DNA of 14,236 nucleotides from Leptotrichiaceae bacterium (GCA_030532815.1 JAUNKI010000037.1:1-14236); one strand, 5' to 3'. Positions 1 to 5,349 are shown, numbered from the stretch's first letter. The notes: generated from the sequence alone by a model not told the origin. Made by a program: numbers and translations.

Positions 1-2
1 CG

Positions 3-560
3 GAAGAAAATAAAAATGATAAAAAACAGAAAGAGTCGGAAAAAAAACCAGAAAAGGAAGAAAATACGGTTATTCAGGAAAAAAAAGACCAAAAGAACAG
101 TGAAATAAAAACTTATAATAATAAACCTGTAAATAGCGAAACGGAGAGCAGCTCTTCGGCACAGATTTTAAATAAAGGCTCGGGAAATGAAAATAATGCG
201 ACAGAGAATAAAAATAATCTTTCAGAAGGGAAAGAAAAAGGAAATGAACAAAATCAAAGTGTAAAAAAATCTTCAGGAGGAAATGTATGTCGTGAAAATA
301 TTGATTATACCGTAGTATATAATCCTGACCTTCAATATCCTATGGCGGCTGAAAGACTTGGAGTAAAAAAGTCCGTTATAGTAAATGTAAAGATTAATTT
401 TAACGGAAATGGCTCGGTTTCAGTAATAGGAGCATCAGGAGGAGAGGGAATATTTCAGTCTGAAGCAAAGAAAGCTGCAGGAAAAATAAAAGTAAAAATA
501 AAAAATCCTGAAACTTTGAAATGTACTATAACAAAACCTTTCAGGTTTAATCCGAAATAA
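3..560 (+). CDS. tonB: TonB family protein, 3' part (5' end outside window)
   Basis: The open frame runs in from the left edge and ends at TAA 558-560; the start is outside the window. The first ~95 visible residues are a low-complexity hydrophilic linker rich in K, E, N and S. This is the periplasm-spanning region expected after an N-terminal membrane anchor, which is not visible here. The last ~80 residues look like a TonB C-terminal domain: a YP-x-A-A-x-R-x-G motif (YPMAAERLGV) followed by an alternating strand pattern (VIVNVKINFNGNGSVSV) and a closing ITKPFRFNP. TonB proteins transmit proton-motive force from ExbB/ExbD to outer-membrane receptors. With hugZ and hutW directly downstream, haem is the likely cargo (inference). 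An ATG at 342 is internal and would cut the domain, so it is not the start. Confidence 0.82.
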   Translation, partial: EENKNDKKQKESEKKPEKEENTVIQEKKDQKNSEIKTYNNKPVNSETESSSSAQILNKGSGNENNATENKNNLSEGKEKGNEQNQSVKKSSGGNVCRENIDYTVVYNPDLQYPMAAERLGVKKSVIVNVKINFNGNGSVSVIGASGGEGIFQSEAKKAAGKIKVKIKNPETLKCTITKPFRFNPK

Positions 561-619
561 CAGAAAAAAATTATAAAAATATAAAAATAAAATATTAAAT
601 GAAAAAATCGGGAGATAAG

Positions 620-1426
620 ATGAAAGAAAGAATTTTAAACCATATGAATGAAGACCATAATGAAGTACTGGTACTGTATGTACGCTATTTTAACAAGAGG
701 GACGATGTGAAGGAAGCAAAACTGATAGATGTAAATGAAGAAGAAATGATACTCCGTGTAAACGGAAATGAAGATGTGAAAGTAAAGTTTACAAAAAGAA
801 CCGAACTGAAAGATATGCATATGGAAATGGTGAAAATGGCTAAAATAGTAAGAAAGGAACTTGGAGTTCCCGCTCCTGAAAAATATAAGGACAAAAATCA
901 TCTTAAAGAAGAAGAACTTAAAATGGAAATAAATGATTTTGTAAGGGAATTCAGATCCGTTATACTCGGAACAGTCACTTCCGAAGGCGAACCCAATGTT
1001 ACTTATGCACCGTTTTTAAGATTCAGAGGAGATAACTACATATTTATAAGTACGACAGGAGACCATTTCGATAATCTGAAAAATAACGGTAAACTGGAAA
1101 TAATGTTTATTGAAGATGAAGGAAAGACAAAGGAAATTTCAGTAAGAACAAGGGTAAGATACAATGCCCGAGCTGAATTTCTCCAAAGGGATGAACAGTT
1201 TGAAGAAATTATGGATGAATTTCAGAAAAACAATAATATGATGAAAATGACACGTACAATGAAAGATTTTTATCTAGTAAAATTAAACTTTATAAAAGGG
1301 AGATATGTGAAAGGTGTCGGAAAAGCTTATGATATAAGTGGAAACGGAGATGTGACACAACTTATGAGGAGTCATGACTATGACGGGAAACATAACGGTC
1401 ATGATGAGTTTCACGGTCATAAATAA
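620..1426 (+). CDS. hugZ: HugZ/HutZ-family haem utilisation protein
   Basis: A 268-residue cytoplasmic protein. The N-terminal ~85 residues (ERILNHMNEDHNEVLVLYVRYF) match the DUF2470-type domain with its H-M-N-x-D-H motif. The rest is a split-barrel, pyridoxamine-phosphate-oxidase-like domain (FRSVILGTVTSEGEPNVTYAPF, then YIFISTTGDHFDNLKNN and GRYVKGVGKAYDISG). This order is that of HugZ/HutZ haem-binding or haem-degrading proteins. I chose ATG 620 because GGAG at 611-614 sits 5 nt before it; the in-frame ATG at 599 has no ribosome binding site and precedes the conserved part. The C-terminal tail is strongly histidine-rich (six His in the last ~19 residues); HugZ proteins use a C-terminal His in haem binding, so the tail may hold haem or metal. 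It lies 59 bp after tonB and 43 bp before hutW, probably in one operon. Confidence 0.85.
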   Translation: MKERILNHMNEDHNEVLVLYVRYFNKRDDVKEAKLIDVNEEEMILRVNGNEDVKVKFTKRTELKDMHMEMVKMAKIVRKELGVPAPEKYKDKNHLKEEELKMEINDFVREFRSVILGTVTSEGEPNVTYAPFLRFRGDNYIFISTTGDHFDNLKNNGKLEIMFIEDEGKTKEISVRTRVRYNARAEFLQRDEQFEEIMDEFQKNNNMMKMTRTMKDFYLVKLNFIKGRYVKGVGKAYDISGNGDVTQLMRSHDYDGKHNGHDEFHGHK

Positions 1427-1469
1427 CAGTCTGAATTGTCAAAAGTGATATAGTCAAAGGAGAAAAAGT

Positions 1470-2714
1470 ATGTTTAATGAACGTCTTAAATCACACCATG
1501 ATGTCGGAAATATTATAGGTCAGCATTTCGGAACTATGAAAAGACCGATTTCCTCCGAAGAAATGGAAAAAATACTTTCGGAAAAAGCAAAGGAAGAAAT
1601 AGGAGGAATGTATGTTCACGTTCCTTACTGTGATAAAATATGTTCTTTCTGTAATCTGAACAGAAAGCAGCTTGATAATGACTTGGAAGATTATACGGCT
1701 TTTTTAATCGGAGAATTTGAAAAATACGGAAAAACAAATTATATGCAGAGTAAAAAACTGGATGTACTGTTTTTCGGAGGAGGAACGCCGACAATACTAC
1801 GGGAACATCAGCTGGAAAAAATACTTAAAGCCATAAGAAAAAATTTCAGATTTACCGACAATTATGAATTTACATTTGAGTCTACACTGCATAATCTGCC
1901 GACAACAAAAGTAGAGATTTTACAGGAAAACGGTGTGAACAGATTAAGTGTGGGTATACAGTCATTTTCACCAAAAGGAAGAGATACTCTGAACAGAACA
2001 TACGGAAAAGAAGAGACAGTAGAAAGGCTGAAAAAATTAAAAAAAGTATTTAACGGACTTGTGTGTATAGACATAATTTATAATTATCCGGAGCAGACTG
2101 TGGAAGAAGTGATTGAAGATGCGAAAATTATTGCAGATTTGAAAATAGACAGTGCAAGCTTTTATTCCCTGATGATACAGGAAGGTTCAAAAATGTCCAG
2201 AGATATAAGGGAAAATACGTTACAGCTGAACTATAAACTGGAAACGGATAAGAAACTTCATGATGCATTTATGACTCATCTTCTTTCAACAGGAGAATAT
2301 GAAATACTTGAACATACTAAAATAGTAAGGAAAAACAGAGATGAATATAAGTATATCAAACATCTGAATGCAGGGTATGATCTTCTTCCTATAGGAATAG
2401 GTGCAGGAGGAAAAATAGGGAATATAGACATGTTCAGAATGAATTATGAGAGACAGTTTTTCATAAGAACCAGTGAAGAAGAAAAGAAAATAAAAATTTT
2501 AAGCGGATTGTTCCAATATCCGAAAGTATATTTTTCGGATATAAAAAAATATATTTCCGAAGACGTATTCAAAAAAGTGTATGAACTATTCAAAATTTAT
2601 GAAGAGAGAAAATTTTTAAAACTATATGACGGACATTATGAAATAACTCTCAATGGGGTATTCTGGGGAAATAATATGGACAGTGAAATAATAAAAGTAT
2701 GTTTAGGAGGTTAA
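1470..2714 (+). CDS. hutW: HutW/ChuW-type anaerobic haem-degrading radical SAM protein
   Basis: A 414-residue radical SAM protein. The cluster-binding motif is CDKICSFC (Cys54, Cys58, Cys61), followed by a HemN-like FFGGGTPT SAM-binding glycine motif near residue 100 and a RLSVGIQSF segment. The C-terminal half is long, and the overall length is near that of ChuW/HutW (about 445 residues). Family members are radical SAM methyltransferases that open the haem ring without oxygen, giving a linear tetrapyrrole and free iron. The neighbours decide against HemN (coproporphyrinogen dehydrogenase): TonB and HugZ upstream and a flavodoxin downstream. AAAGGAGA at 1456-1463 is a good ribosome binding site for ATG 1470. 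The last codons (Leu-Gly-Gly-stop) contain the AGGAGG of the next gene, so the two are probably translationally coupled. Confidence 0.85.
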   Translation: MFNERLKSHHDVGNIIGQHFGTMKRPISSEEMEKILSEKAKEEIGGMYVHVPYCDKICSFCNLNRKQLDNDLEDYTAFLIGEFEKYGKTNYMQSKKLDVLFFGGGTPTILREHQLEKILKAIRKNFRFTDNYEFTFESTLHNLPTTKVEILQENGVNRLSVGIQSFSPKGRDTLNRTYGKEETVERLKKLKKVFNGLVCIDIIYNYPEQTVEEVIEDAKIIADLKIDSASFYSLMIQEGSKMSRDIRENTLQLNYKLETDKKLHDAFMTHLLSTGEYEILEHTKIVRKNRDEYKYIKHLNAGYDLLPIGIGAGGKIGNIDMFRMNYERQFFIRTSEEEKKIKILSGLFQYPKVYFSDIKKYISEDVFKKVYELFKIYEERKFLKLYDGHYEITLNGVFWGNNMDSEIIKVCLGG

Positions 2715-2717
2715 ATA

Positions 2718-3227
2718 ATGGGAACATTGATAATATATTCCACATTAACGGGAAATACACGGAAAATAGCTGAAGCGGTGTATGATGCGTTAAATGATGA
2801 CGAAAAGGAAATACTGGATGTAAAAGAGGCAGTAAATATTGACACTTTTGAAAAATATGATAAAATAATATTCGGATACTGGGTAGATAAGGGGGATGCC
2901 GATGAAAGAATAAAAAAAGTTATGGAAAGGGTAAAAAATAAGATAGTAGGAACTTTCGGGACATTGGGAGCCGAACCTGAATCGGAACATGCAAAAAAAT
3001 GTGTGGAAAAAGTAAGAATATTTTTGGAGAAAAACGGAAATAATGTTCAAAGGGAATTTATATGTAGAGGAGCAATAGACCCGAAACTTCTTGATAAATT
3101 CAGAAAAATGGGCATGTCGGGGCATCATAAGGCCACACCTGAAAATGAAAAACGTTGGGCTGAAGCCGCAAAACATCCTGATGAAAAAGACTGCAAAAAT
3201 GCAAGGAAAGTTTTTGAAACTTTTTAA
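2718..3227 (+). CDS. Flavodoxin, probable electron donor to HutW
   Basis: A 169-residue flavodoxin-fold protein. It opens with a beta strand and the FMN phosphate loop T-L-T-G-N-T (residues 9-14 in TLIIYSTLTGNTRKIAE). A second segment (IIFGYWVDKGDADERIKKVM) and GTFGTLGAEPESEHAKKC correspond to the flavin-contacting loops. The C-terminal third (CRGAIDPKLLDKFRKMG and onward) is typical of the flavodoxins next to haem-degradation genes. Its AGGAGG (2705-2710) lies inside the end of hutW and its ATG is only 3 nt after the hutW stop. Radical SAM enzymes need a one-electron reductant, and in Fusobacterium a flavodoxin (HmuF, as I recall) serves the equivalent HmuW. Assigning that role here is inference from position and fold. 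Confidence 0.8.
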   Translation: MGTLIIYSTLTGNTRKIAEAVYDALNDDEKEILDVKEAVNIDTFEKYDKIIFGYWVDKGDADERIKKVMERVKNKIVGTFGTLGAEPESEHAKKCVEKVRIFLEKNGNNVQREFICRGAIDPKLLDKFRKMGMSGHHKATPENEKRWAEAAKHPDEKDCKNARKVFETF

Positions 3228-3392
3228 ATAAAAAATACAGTGAAATTAAGCTTAAAGTAGAAACAAAAAAGTCAGTAAAGTTCCAATAAAGAAAAAGATT
3301 TATTATTAAAATATTTGTAAATACTGTTGTGTTTATATTAACGGATTTTATCGGAAAAATAACCGAGAATAAAAACAGGAGGATGATGAAAA

Positions 3393-4061
3393 ATGAAAAA
3401 AGTCATAATATTGTTAATGCTATTGGGAATATCCGTGCAGATTTTTTCAGAGACACTTGTAAAAGGGACATATGAAAAAAAGAAAAAAAGATACAGGGAA
3501 TTAAGTCTGAAAGTTATCGGAAACATAAAATTAAATTCTATTTCAGGGGATAGAAGAAACAGCCTCGTTCTTAAAACTGACAATTATGATATAATAGTGG
3601 ATAAAAATGAATTAATAAGTCTTTACAACGGTGACAGAAGAGACAAATTAAGTAAGCTGAAAAATACATTGACATATAAAGAGGCAGGAAAACATAATTT
3701 AAAAAATGAAATTGCAGAATTAATAGAAAGCGGTAAAGGTGTTATTTATGATAAAAAAAATAAAACAGAATTGAAAAATATTGTTAAAGTTAAATACAGC
3801 AACAAAATTTATTATGATGAAGGTCGCGGTTCGGAATATGAAGGATATACTTTTTATGCGGATAATGATTTTGAGAAGCGGATTATGGATTTTGATGTTG
3901 TCGTTCCGGGATTGGGAGTTATGATACATTCCAGTATAGGAGACAATCCTTATATGAAAATTATCGAAAATAAAAATCGGTTTGAAAAATATAATGAAAA
4001 AAAAGAACTTTATGAAAAAGCCAAAGCCAGTCCTGATAATACATTTACAATAAAATATTAA
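3393..4061 (+). CDS. Secreted protein of unknown function
   Basis: I do not recognise this 222-residue protein. Residues 1-19 form a classical signal peptide: KK, a hydrophobic core VIILLMLLGISVQIF, and a likely cleavage after Ser19 (IFS/E). The -1 residue is not Cys in a lipobox, so it should be soluble in the periplasm or exported rather than a lipoprotein. The mature part is basic and lysine-rich, with short strand-like stretches (SLVLKTDNYDIIVDKNELISLY) and a twice-occurring Gly-Asp-Arg-Arg (GDRRNS, GDRRDK). It resembles many short fusobacterial envelope proteins. AGGAGG at 3377-3382 is 10 nt before ATG 3393. It is 165 bp from the flavodoxin and has its own spacing from rpsP, so it is probably not part of the haem operon. 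Confidence 0.75.
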   Translation: MKKVIILLMLLGISVQIFSETLVKGTYEKKKKRYRELSLKVIGNIKLNSISGDRRNSLVLKTDNYDIIVDKNELISLYNGDRRDKLSKLKNTLTYKEAGKHNLKNEIAELIESGKGVIYDKKNKTELKNIVKVKYSNKIYYDEGRGSEYEGYTFYADNDFEKRIMDFDVVVPGLGVMIHSSIGDNPYMKIIENKNRFEKYNEKKELYEKAKASPDNTFTIKY

Positions 4062-4103
4062 AAAACGGAAAATAATTTTTTTCAGATTGTAAAGAAAAAA
4101 TAC

Positions 4104-4132
4104 TTGACAATGTTTCCGGAATTTTATATAAT
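4104..4132 (+). promoter_or_regulatory. Sigma-70 promoter of rpsP
   Basis: A consensus -35 TTGACA at 4104-4109 and -10 TATAAT at 4127-4132 are separated by exactly 17 nt. The predicted start is near 4139, giving a leader of about 60 nt before rpsP. This is the strongest housekeeping-type promoter in the window, as expected for a ribosomal protein. Confidence 0.85.
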
Positions 4133-4146
4133 TACTGAAGAAAAAA

Positions 4147-4164
4147 TTGGTAGTATATAACCAA
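4147..4164 (+). repeat. Small inverted repeat in the rpsP leader
   Basis: TTGGT (4147-4151) and ACCAA (4160-4164) can form a 5-bp hairpin with an 8-nt loop a few bases into the predicted rpsP transcript. It may be a leader structure or an operator. It is short and could be chance. Confidence 0.3.
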
Positions 4165-4198
4165 TGTATGAAAATAAAAATCGGAGGTAAAACTTAAA

Positions 4199-4468
4199 AT
4201 GGTAAAATTAAGATTAACAAGACTGGGGAGAAAAAAAGTTCCTTTTTACAGAATAGCGGCAATGGAAGCATTGACACAAAGAGACGGTAAGGCAATAGCT
4301 TATCTCGGGACTTATAATCCGTTGGCAGAAGATGACAAACAGGTTGTATTGAAAGAAGAAGAAATATTGAGATTTTTATCCAATGGTGCTCAGCCTACGG
4401 AAACTGTAAAAAGTATTCTGACTAAAGCAGGAATTTGGGAAAAATTTCAGGCAACTAAAAAGAAATAA
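4199..4468 (+). CDS. rpsP: 30S ribosomal protein S16
   Basis: An 89-residue protein matching S16 over its whole length: VKLRLTRLGRKKVPFYRIAAMEALTQRDGKAIAYLGTYNP, then a second half with QPTETVKSILTKAGIWEKF. S16 is an early-assembling, 16S rRNA-binding component of the small subunit. GGAGG at 4183-4187 is 11 nt upstream of the start. Unlike the common rpsP-rimM-trmD-rplS order, rpsP here is followed by its own terminator and then by a toxin-antitoxin-like segment. The last 38 bases containing its final codons recur downstream (5042-5079). Confidence 0.97.
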   Translation: MVKLRLTRLGRKKVPFYRIAAMEALTQRDGKAIAYLGTYNPLAEDDKQVVLKEEEILRFLSNGAQPTETVKSILTKAGIWEKFQATKKK

Positions 4469-4469
4469 A
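4432..4469 (+). repeat. Direct repeat copy 1: 3' end of rpsP
   Basis: This 38-nt segment covers the last codons and stop of rpsP (Ile-Trp-Glu-Lys-Phe-Gln-Ala-Thr-Lys-Lys-Lys-stop). It matches 5042-5079 with one mismatch (a Lys AAG here, AAA there), exactly 610 bp apart. The two copies bracket the whole non-coding or toxin-antitoxin segment. Confidence 0.9.
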
Positions 4470-4472
4470 TAT

Positions 4473-4508
4473 AAAAAGGCACTTTATAAAATATATTGTG
4501 TCTTTTTC
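4473..4508 (+). terminator. rpsP intrinsic terminator
   Basis: AAAAAGGCAC (4473-4482) pairs with GTGTCTTTTT (4498-4507), a 10-bp stem with one G-U pair, with an AU-rich loop and a run of T in the 3' arm. It starts 5 nt after the rpsP stop. Confidence 0.8.
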
Positions 4509-4524
4509 CTTTTAATATCCCTAA

Positions 4525-4728
4525 TTTATATTTTTTAGGAATAAAATTGTTAAAATTTTTTATTCTAATATACAAACAAAACTTGCATTCTATACTGTAG
4601 GTGGTTTCAGAAGACTAAAACAGGTAAGAATAAGTATTCTTGAAAGACTTTTTATGAGATTATCAGAAAAGCAGAAAATAAGATACAGGGAATGGATTAG
4701 AAAATGGAAGAGAGGGGAATTGGGGTAA
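4525..4728 (+). other. Open stretch without a usable start, possible gene remnant
   Basis: A 68-codon stretch is open on + and ends at TAA 4726-4728. Its second half looks protein-like and very basic (RLKQVRISILERLFMRLSEKQ, followed by an Arg/Trp-rich tail WIRKWKRGELG). The only ATG (4654) has no ribosome binding site and would give just 24 residues; no other usual start has one either. I do not recognise the product. It may be the decayed 3' end of a gene that came with the segment between the rpsP repeats, or a chance open frame. Confidence 0.25.
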
Positions 4729-4730
4729 AC

Positions 4731-4759
4731 TTGACAAAAGTTTTTTATTATGATAATAT
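4731..4759 (+). promoter_or_regulatory. Candidate promoter of the small antitoxin-like RNA
   Basis: TTGACA at 4731-4736 is a perfect -35. The -10 is within TGATAATAT (4751-4759): TAATAT at 4754-4759 gives a 17-nt spacer, GATAAT at 4752-4757 gives 15. Transcription would begin near 4765 and run into the terminator at 4820-4844. Confidence 0.55.
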
Positions 4760-4771
4760 CGTGTTGTAACA

Positions 4772-4783
4772 AACCCTTAGGGG
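4772..4783 (+). repeat. Shared AACCCTTAGGGG motif, copy in the small RNA
   Basis: The 12-mer AACCCTTAGGGG occurs here near the 5' end of the small RNA and again at 4973-4984 in the terminator hairpin of the toxin mRNA. CCCTTAGGG is nearly self-complementary, so each copy can form a small hairpin and the two RNAs could also pair through it. Confidence 0.6.
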
Positions 4784-4819
4784 AACTTATATTGAAATTG
4801 AATAAAACGTTGACAAATT

Positions 4820-4844
4820 AGGCTGGATAATTTCAGTCTTTTTT
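4820..4844 (+). terminator. Terminator of the small RNA
   Basis: AGGCTG (4820-4825) pairs with CAGTCT (4834-4839), six base pairs including one G-U, with an 8-nt loop and a T run at 4839-4844. It overlaps the candidate -35 of the toxin promoter. Confidence 0.65.
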
Positions 4845-4852
4845 GTTATAAT
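4824..4852 (+). promoter_or_regulatory. Candidate promoter of the toxin mRNA
   Basis: A perfect -10 TATAAT at 4847-4852 is preceded at 17 nt by TGGATA (4824-4829), a 4/6 match to -35. Transcription would start near 4859, exactly where the 5' hairpin begins. Confidence 0.6.
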
Positions 4853-4856
4853 GATT

Positions 4857-4879
4857 TTGCGAGTGTCAACGACTCGTAA
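4857..4879 (+). promoter_or_regulatory. 5' hairpin of the toxin mRNA
   Basis: CGAGT (4860-4864) pairs with ACTCG (4872-4876), extendable by a G-U and two A-T pairs. The 7-nt loop GTCAACG (4865-4871) is exactly complementary to CGTTGAC in the small RNA (4808-4814). A 5' stabilising hairpin whose loop is the antisense contact site is common in type I toxin mRNAs. Confidence 0.6.
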
Positions 4880-4901
4880 TTTCAATATAAGGAGGTGTAC
4901 T

Positions 4902-4961
4902 ATGCGTATGCTATTTTTTGTTTTAGCAGTTTTTCTGCTAATTCAAAGAATTTTATACTAA
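4902..4961 (+). CDS. Candidate type I toxin, 19-residue hydrophobic peptide
   Basis: The product, MRMLFFVLAVFLLIQRILY, is almost wholly hydrophobic with Arg near each end and should insert into the inner membrane. AAGGAGGTG (4889-4897) is an excellent ribosome binding site 6 nt before ATG 4902. Its length, composition, Leu-Leu-Ile core and final Tyr recall the Ibs toxins of E. coli (IbsC, from memory, is also 19 residues, ends in Tyr and shares about 8 positions). Such similarity is weak in a hydrophobic peptide, so relation to Ibs is inference. Support comes from the RNA context: own promoter, 5' hairpin, terminator, an upstream complementary small RNA, and TAGTACCCTC (4963-4972) just after the stop, which can pair with the binding site and start codon. 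A chance open frame is the alternative, but the strong site argues against it. Confidence 0.65.
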   Translation: MRMLFFVLAVFLLIQRILY

Positions 4962-4962
4962 T

Positions 4963-4972
4963 TAGTACCCTC
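4963..4972 (+). promoter_or_regulatory. Anti-Shine-Dalgarno arm after the toxin stop codon
   Basis: TAGTACCCTC can pair with GAGGTGTACTA (4892-4902), giving 10 base pairs with one bulged T at 4896. This covers the binding site and the first base of the start codon. It would hold the full-length mRNA untranslated until the 3' end is trimmed, as known for several type I toxins. Confidence 0.5.
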
Positions 4973-4996
4973 AACCCTTAGGGGTGTTCTTTTTTT
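4973..4996 (+). terminator. Terminator of the toxin mRNA
   Basis: ACCC (4974-4977) pairs with GGGT (4982-4985) around TTAG, followed by TGTTC and a T run at 4990-4996. The stem is short and imperfect. It contains the second copy of AACCCTTAGGGG (4973-4984). Confidence 0.55.
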
Positions 4997-5041
4997 AGAA
5001 TATATCATTGTTTTAAAAGGAGATGTAAATGAAATGATTTA

Positions 5042-5079
5042 AATTTGGGAAAAATTTCAGGCAACTAAAAAAAAATAAA
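5042..5079 (+). repeat. Direct repeat copy 2: orphan rpsP 3' end
   Basis: This copy of the last 38 bases of rpsP keeps the frame Ile-Trp-Glu-Lys-Phe-Gln-Ala-Thr-Lys-Lys-Lys-stop, but a stop codon directly precedes it and no gene leads into it. It marks the right border of a 610-bp segment that was inserted into, or duplicated with, the end of rpsP. An AAGGAG just upstream (about 5018-5023) leads only to ATG-AAA-TGA and encodes nothing. Confidence 0.85.
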
Positions 5080-5112
5080 AAAAAATTTAAAATAATAAAA
5101 TAATTATGGAGT

Positions 5113-5151
5113 AAAAAGCGACAACTTTATTATGAAGTTGTCGTGTTTTTT
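5113..5151 (+). terminator. Strong intrinsic terminator upstream of pdhA
   Basis: CGACAACTT (5119-5127) and AAGTTGTCG (5135-5143) form a perfect 9-bp stem with a 7-nt loop, flanked by A and T runs. It may be the original rpsP terminator, displaced by the inserted segment (inference), and it insulates the pdh operon. Confidence 0.85.
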
Positions 5152-5248
5152 ATATGAGAAAATTCTTATTTTCACATGGGAAAACTATTGTTTTAATGAA
5201 AAATATATGATAAAATTGTTGTATAGTAAAATATTTTAAGAACAAATA

Positions 5249-5297
5249 TTTTGAATATGAAAATAAATTATATAAAATATATTTAATGTATTCAAAA
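5249..5297 (+). promoter_or_regulatory. Candidate pdh promoter bracketed by a 9-bp inverted repeat
   Basis: TTTTGAATA (5249-5257) and TATTCAAAA (5289-5297) are exact reverse complements 31 bp apart. TTGAAT (5251-5256) within the left arm and TAAAAT (5273-5278) make a -35/-10 pair with a 16-nt spacer. The dyad thus surrounds the promoter and could be an operator for a repressor or looped regulator. The region is very AT-rich, so chance is possible. The rest of 5152-5349 shows nothing else. Confidence 0.4.
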
Positions 5298-5349
5298 CAG
5301 TTTGAGTGAAATATTTTTAAATTCAATAAAAAACATACGGAGGAAAAGG

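Larger units (their letters stand above)
4765..4845 (+). ncRNA. Candidate antitoxin small RNA (about 80 nt)
   Basis: A promoter and a U-tailed hairpin define an RNA of about 80 nt with no credible open frame. It carries CTTATATTGAAATT (4786-4799), the exact complement of the toxin mRNA leader at 4878-4891, reaching the first base of its GGAGG. It also carries CGTTGACA (4808-4815), the exact complement of TGTCAACG at 4864-4871, which forms the loop of the toxin mRNA 5' hairpin. The blocks are in the order needed for one antisense duplex. By analogy with antitoxin RNAs encoded beside their target (IstR/TisB, OrzO/ZorO), it should block ribosome loading. Ends are inferred from promoter and terminator; they may differ by a few bases. 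Confidence 0.6.
4786..4891 (+). repeat. 14-bp perfect inverted repeat linking small RNA and toxin leader
   Basis: CTTATATTGAAATT at 4786-4799 and AATTTCAATATAAG at 4878-4891 are exact reverse complements. A second matched pair, CGTTGACA (4808-4815) and TGTCAACG (4864-4871), lies nested inside in register. A transcript reading through both genes would fold on itself and hide the ribosome binding site. Confidence 0.95.

Noticed and set aside
1534-2074. Minus-strand open frames inside hutW and similar shadows in pdhB and pdhD
   Set aside because: They lie opposite well-identified genes and show no family features or binding sites.
4520-4539. CCTAA/TTAGG inverted repeat after the rpsP terminator
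   Set aside because: Only 5 bp in very AT-rich DNA; no context supports a function.
4590-4772. 60-codon minus-strand open frame in the rpsP-pdhA gap
   Set aside because: No ribosome binding site, no protein-like composition, and it overlaps the small-RNA promoter and 5' end on the other strand.
4810-4815. TTGACA as the -35 of the toxin promoter
   Set aside because: It is 31 nt from TATAAT 4847-4852, too far; it is better explained as part of the antisense block CGTTGACA.
4864-4869. TTGACA on the minus strand as promoter of an overlapping antisense RNA
   Set aside because: No -10 at a suitable distance (TATAAC lies at 13 nt). Such an RNA would not cover the toxin ORF.
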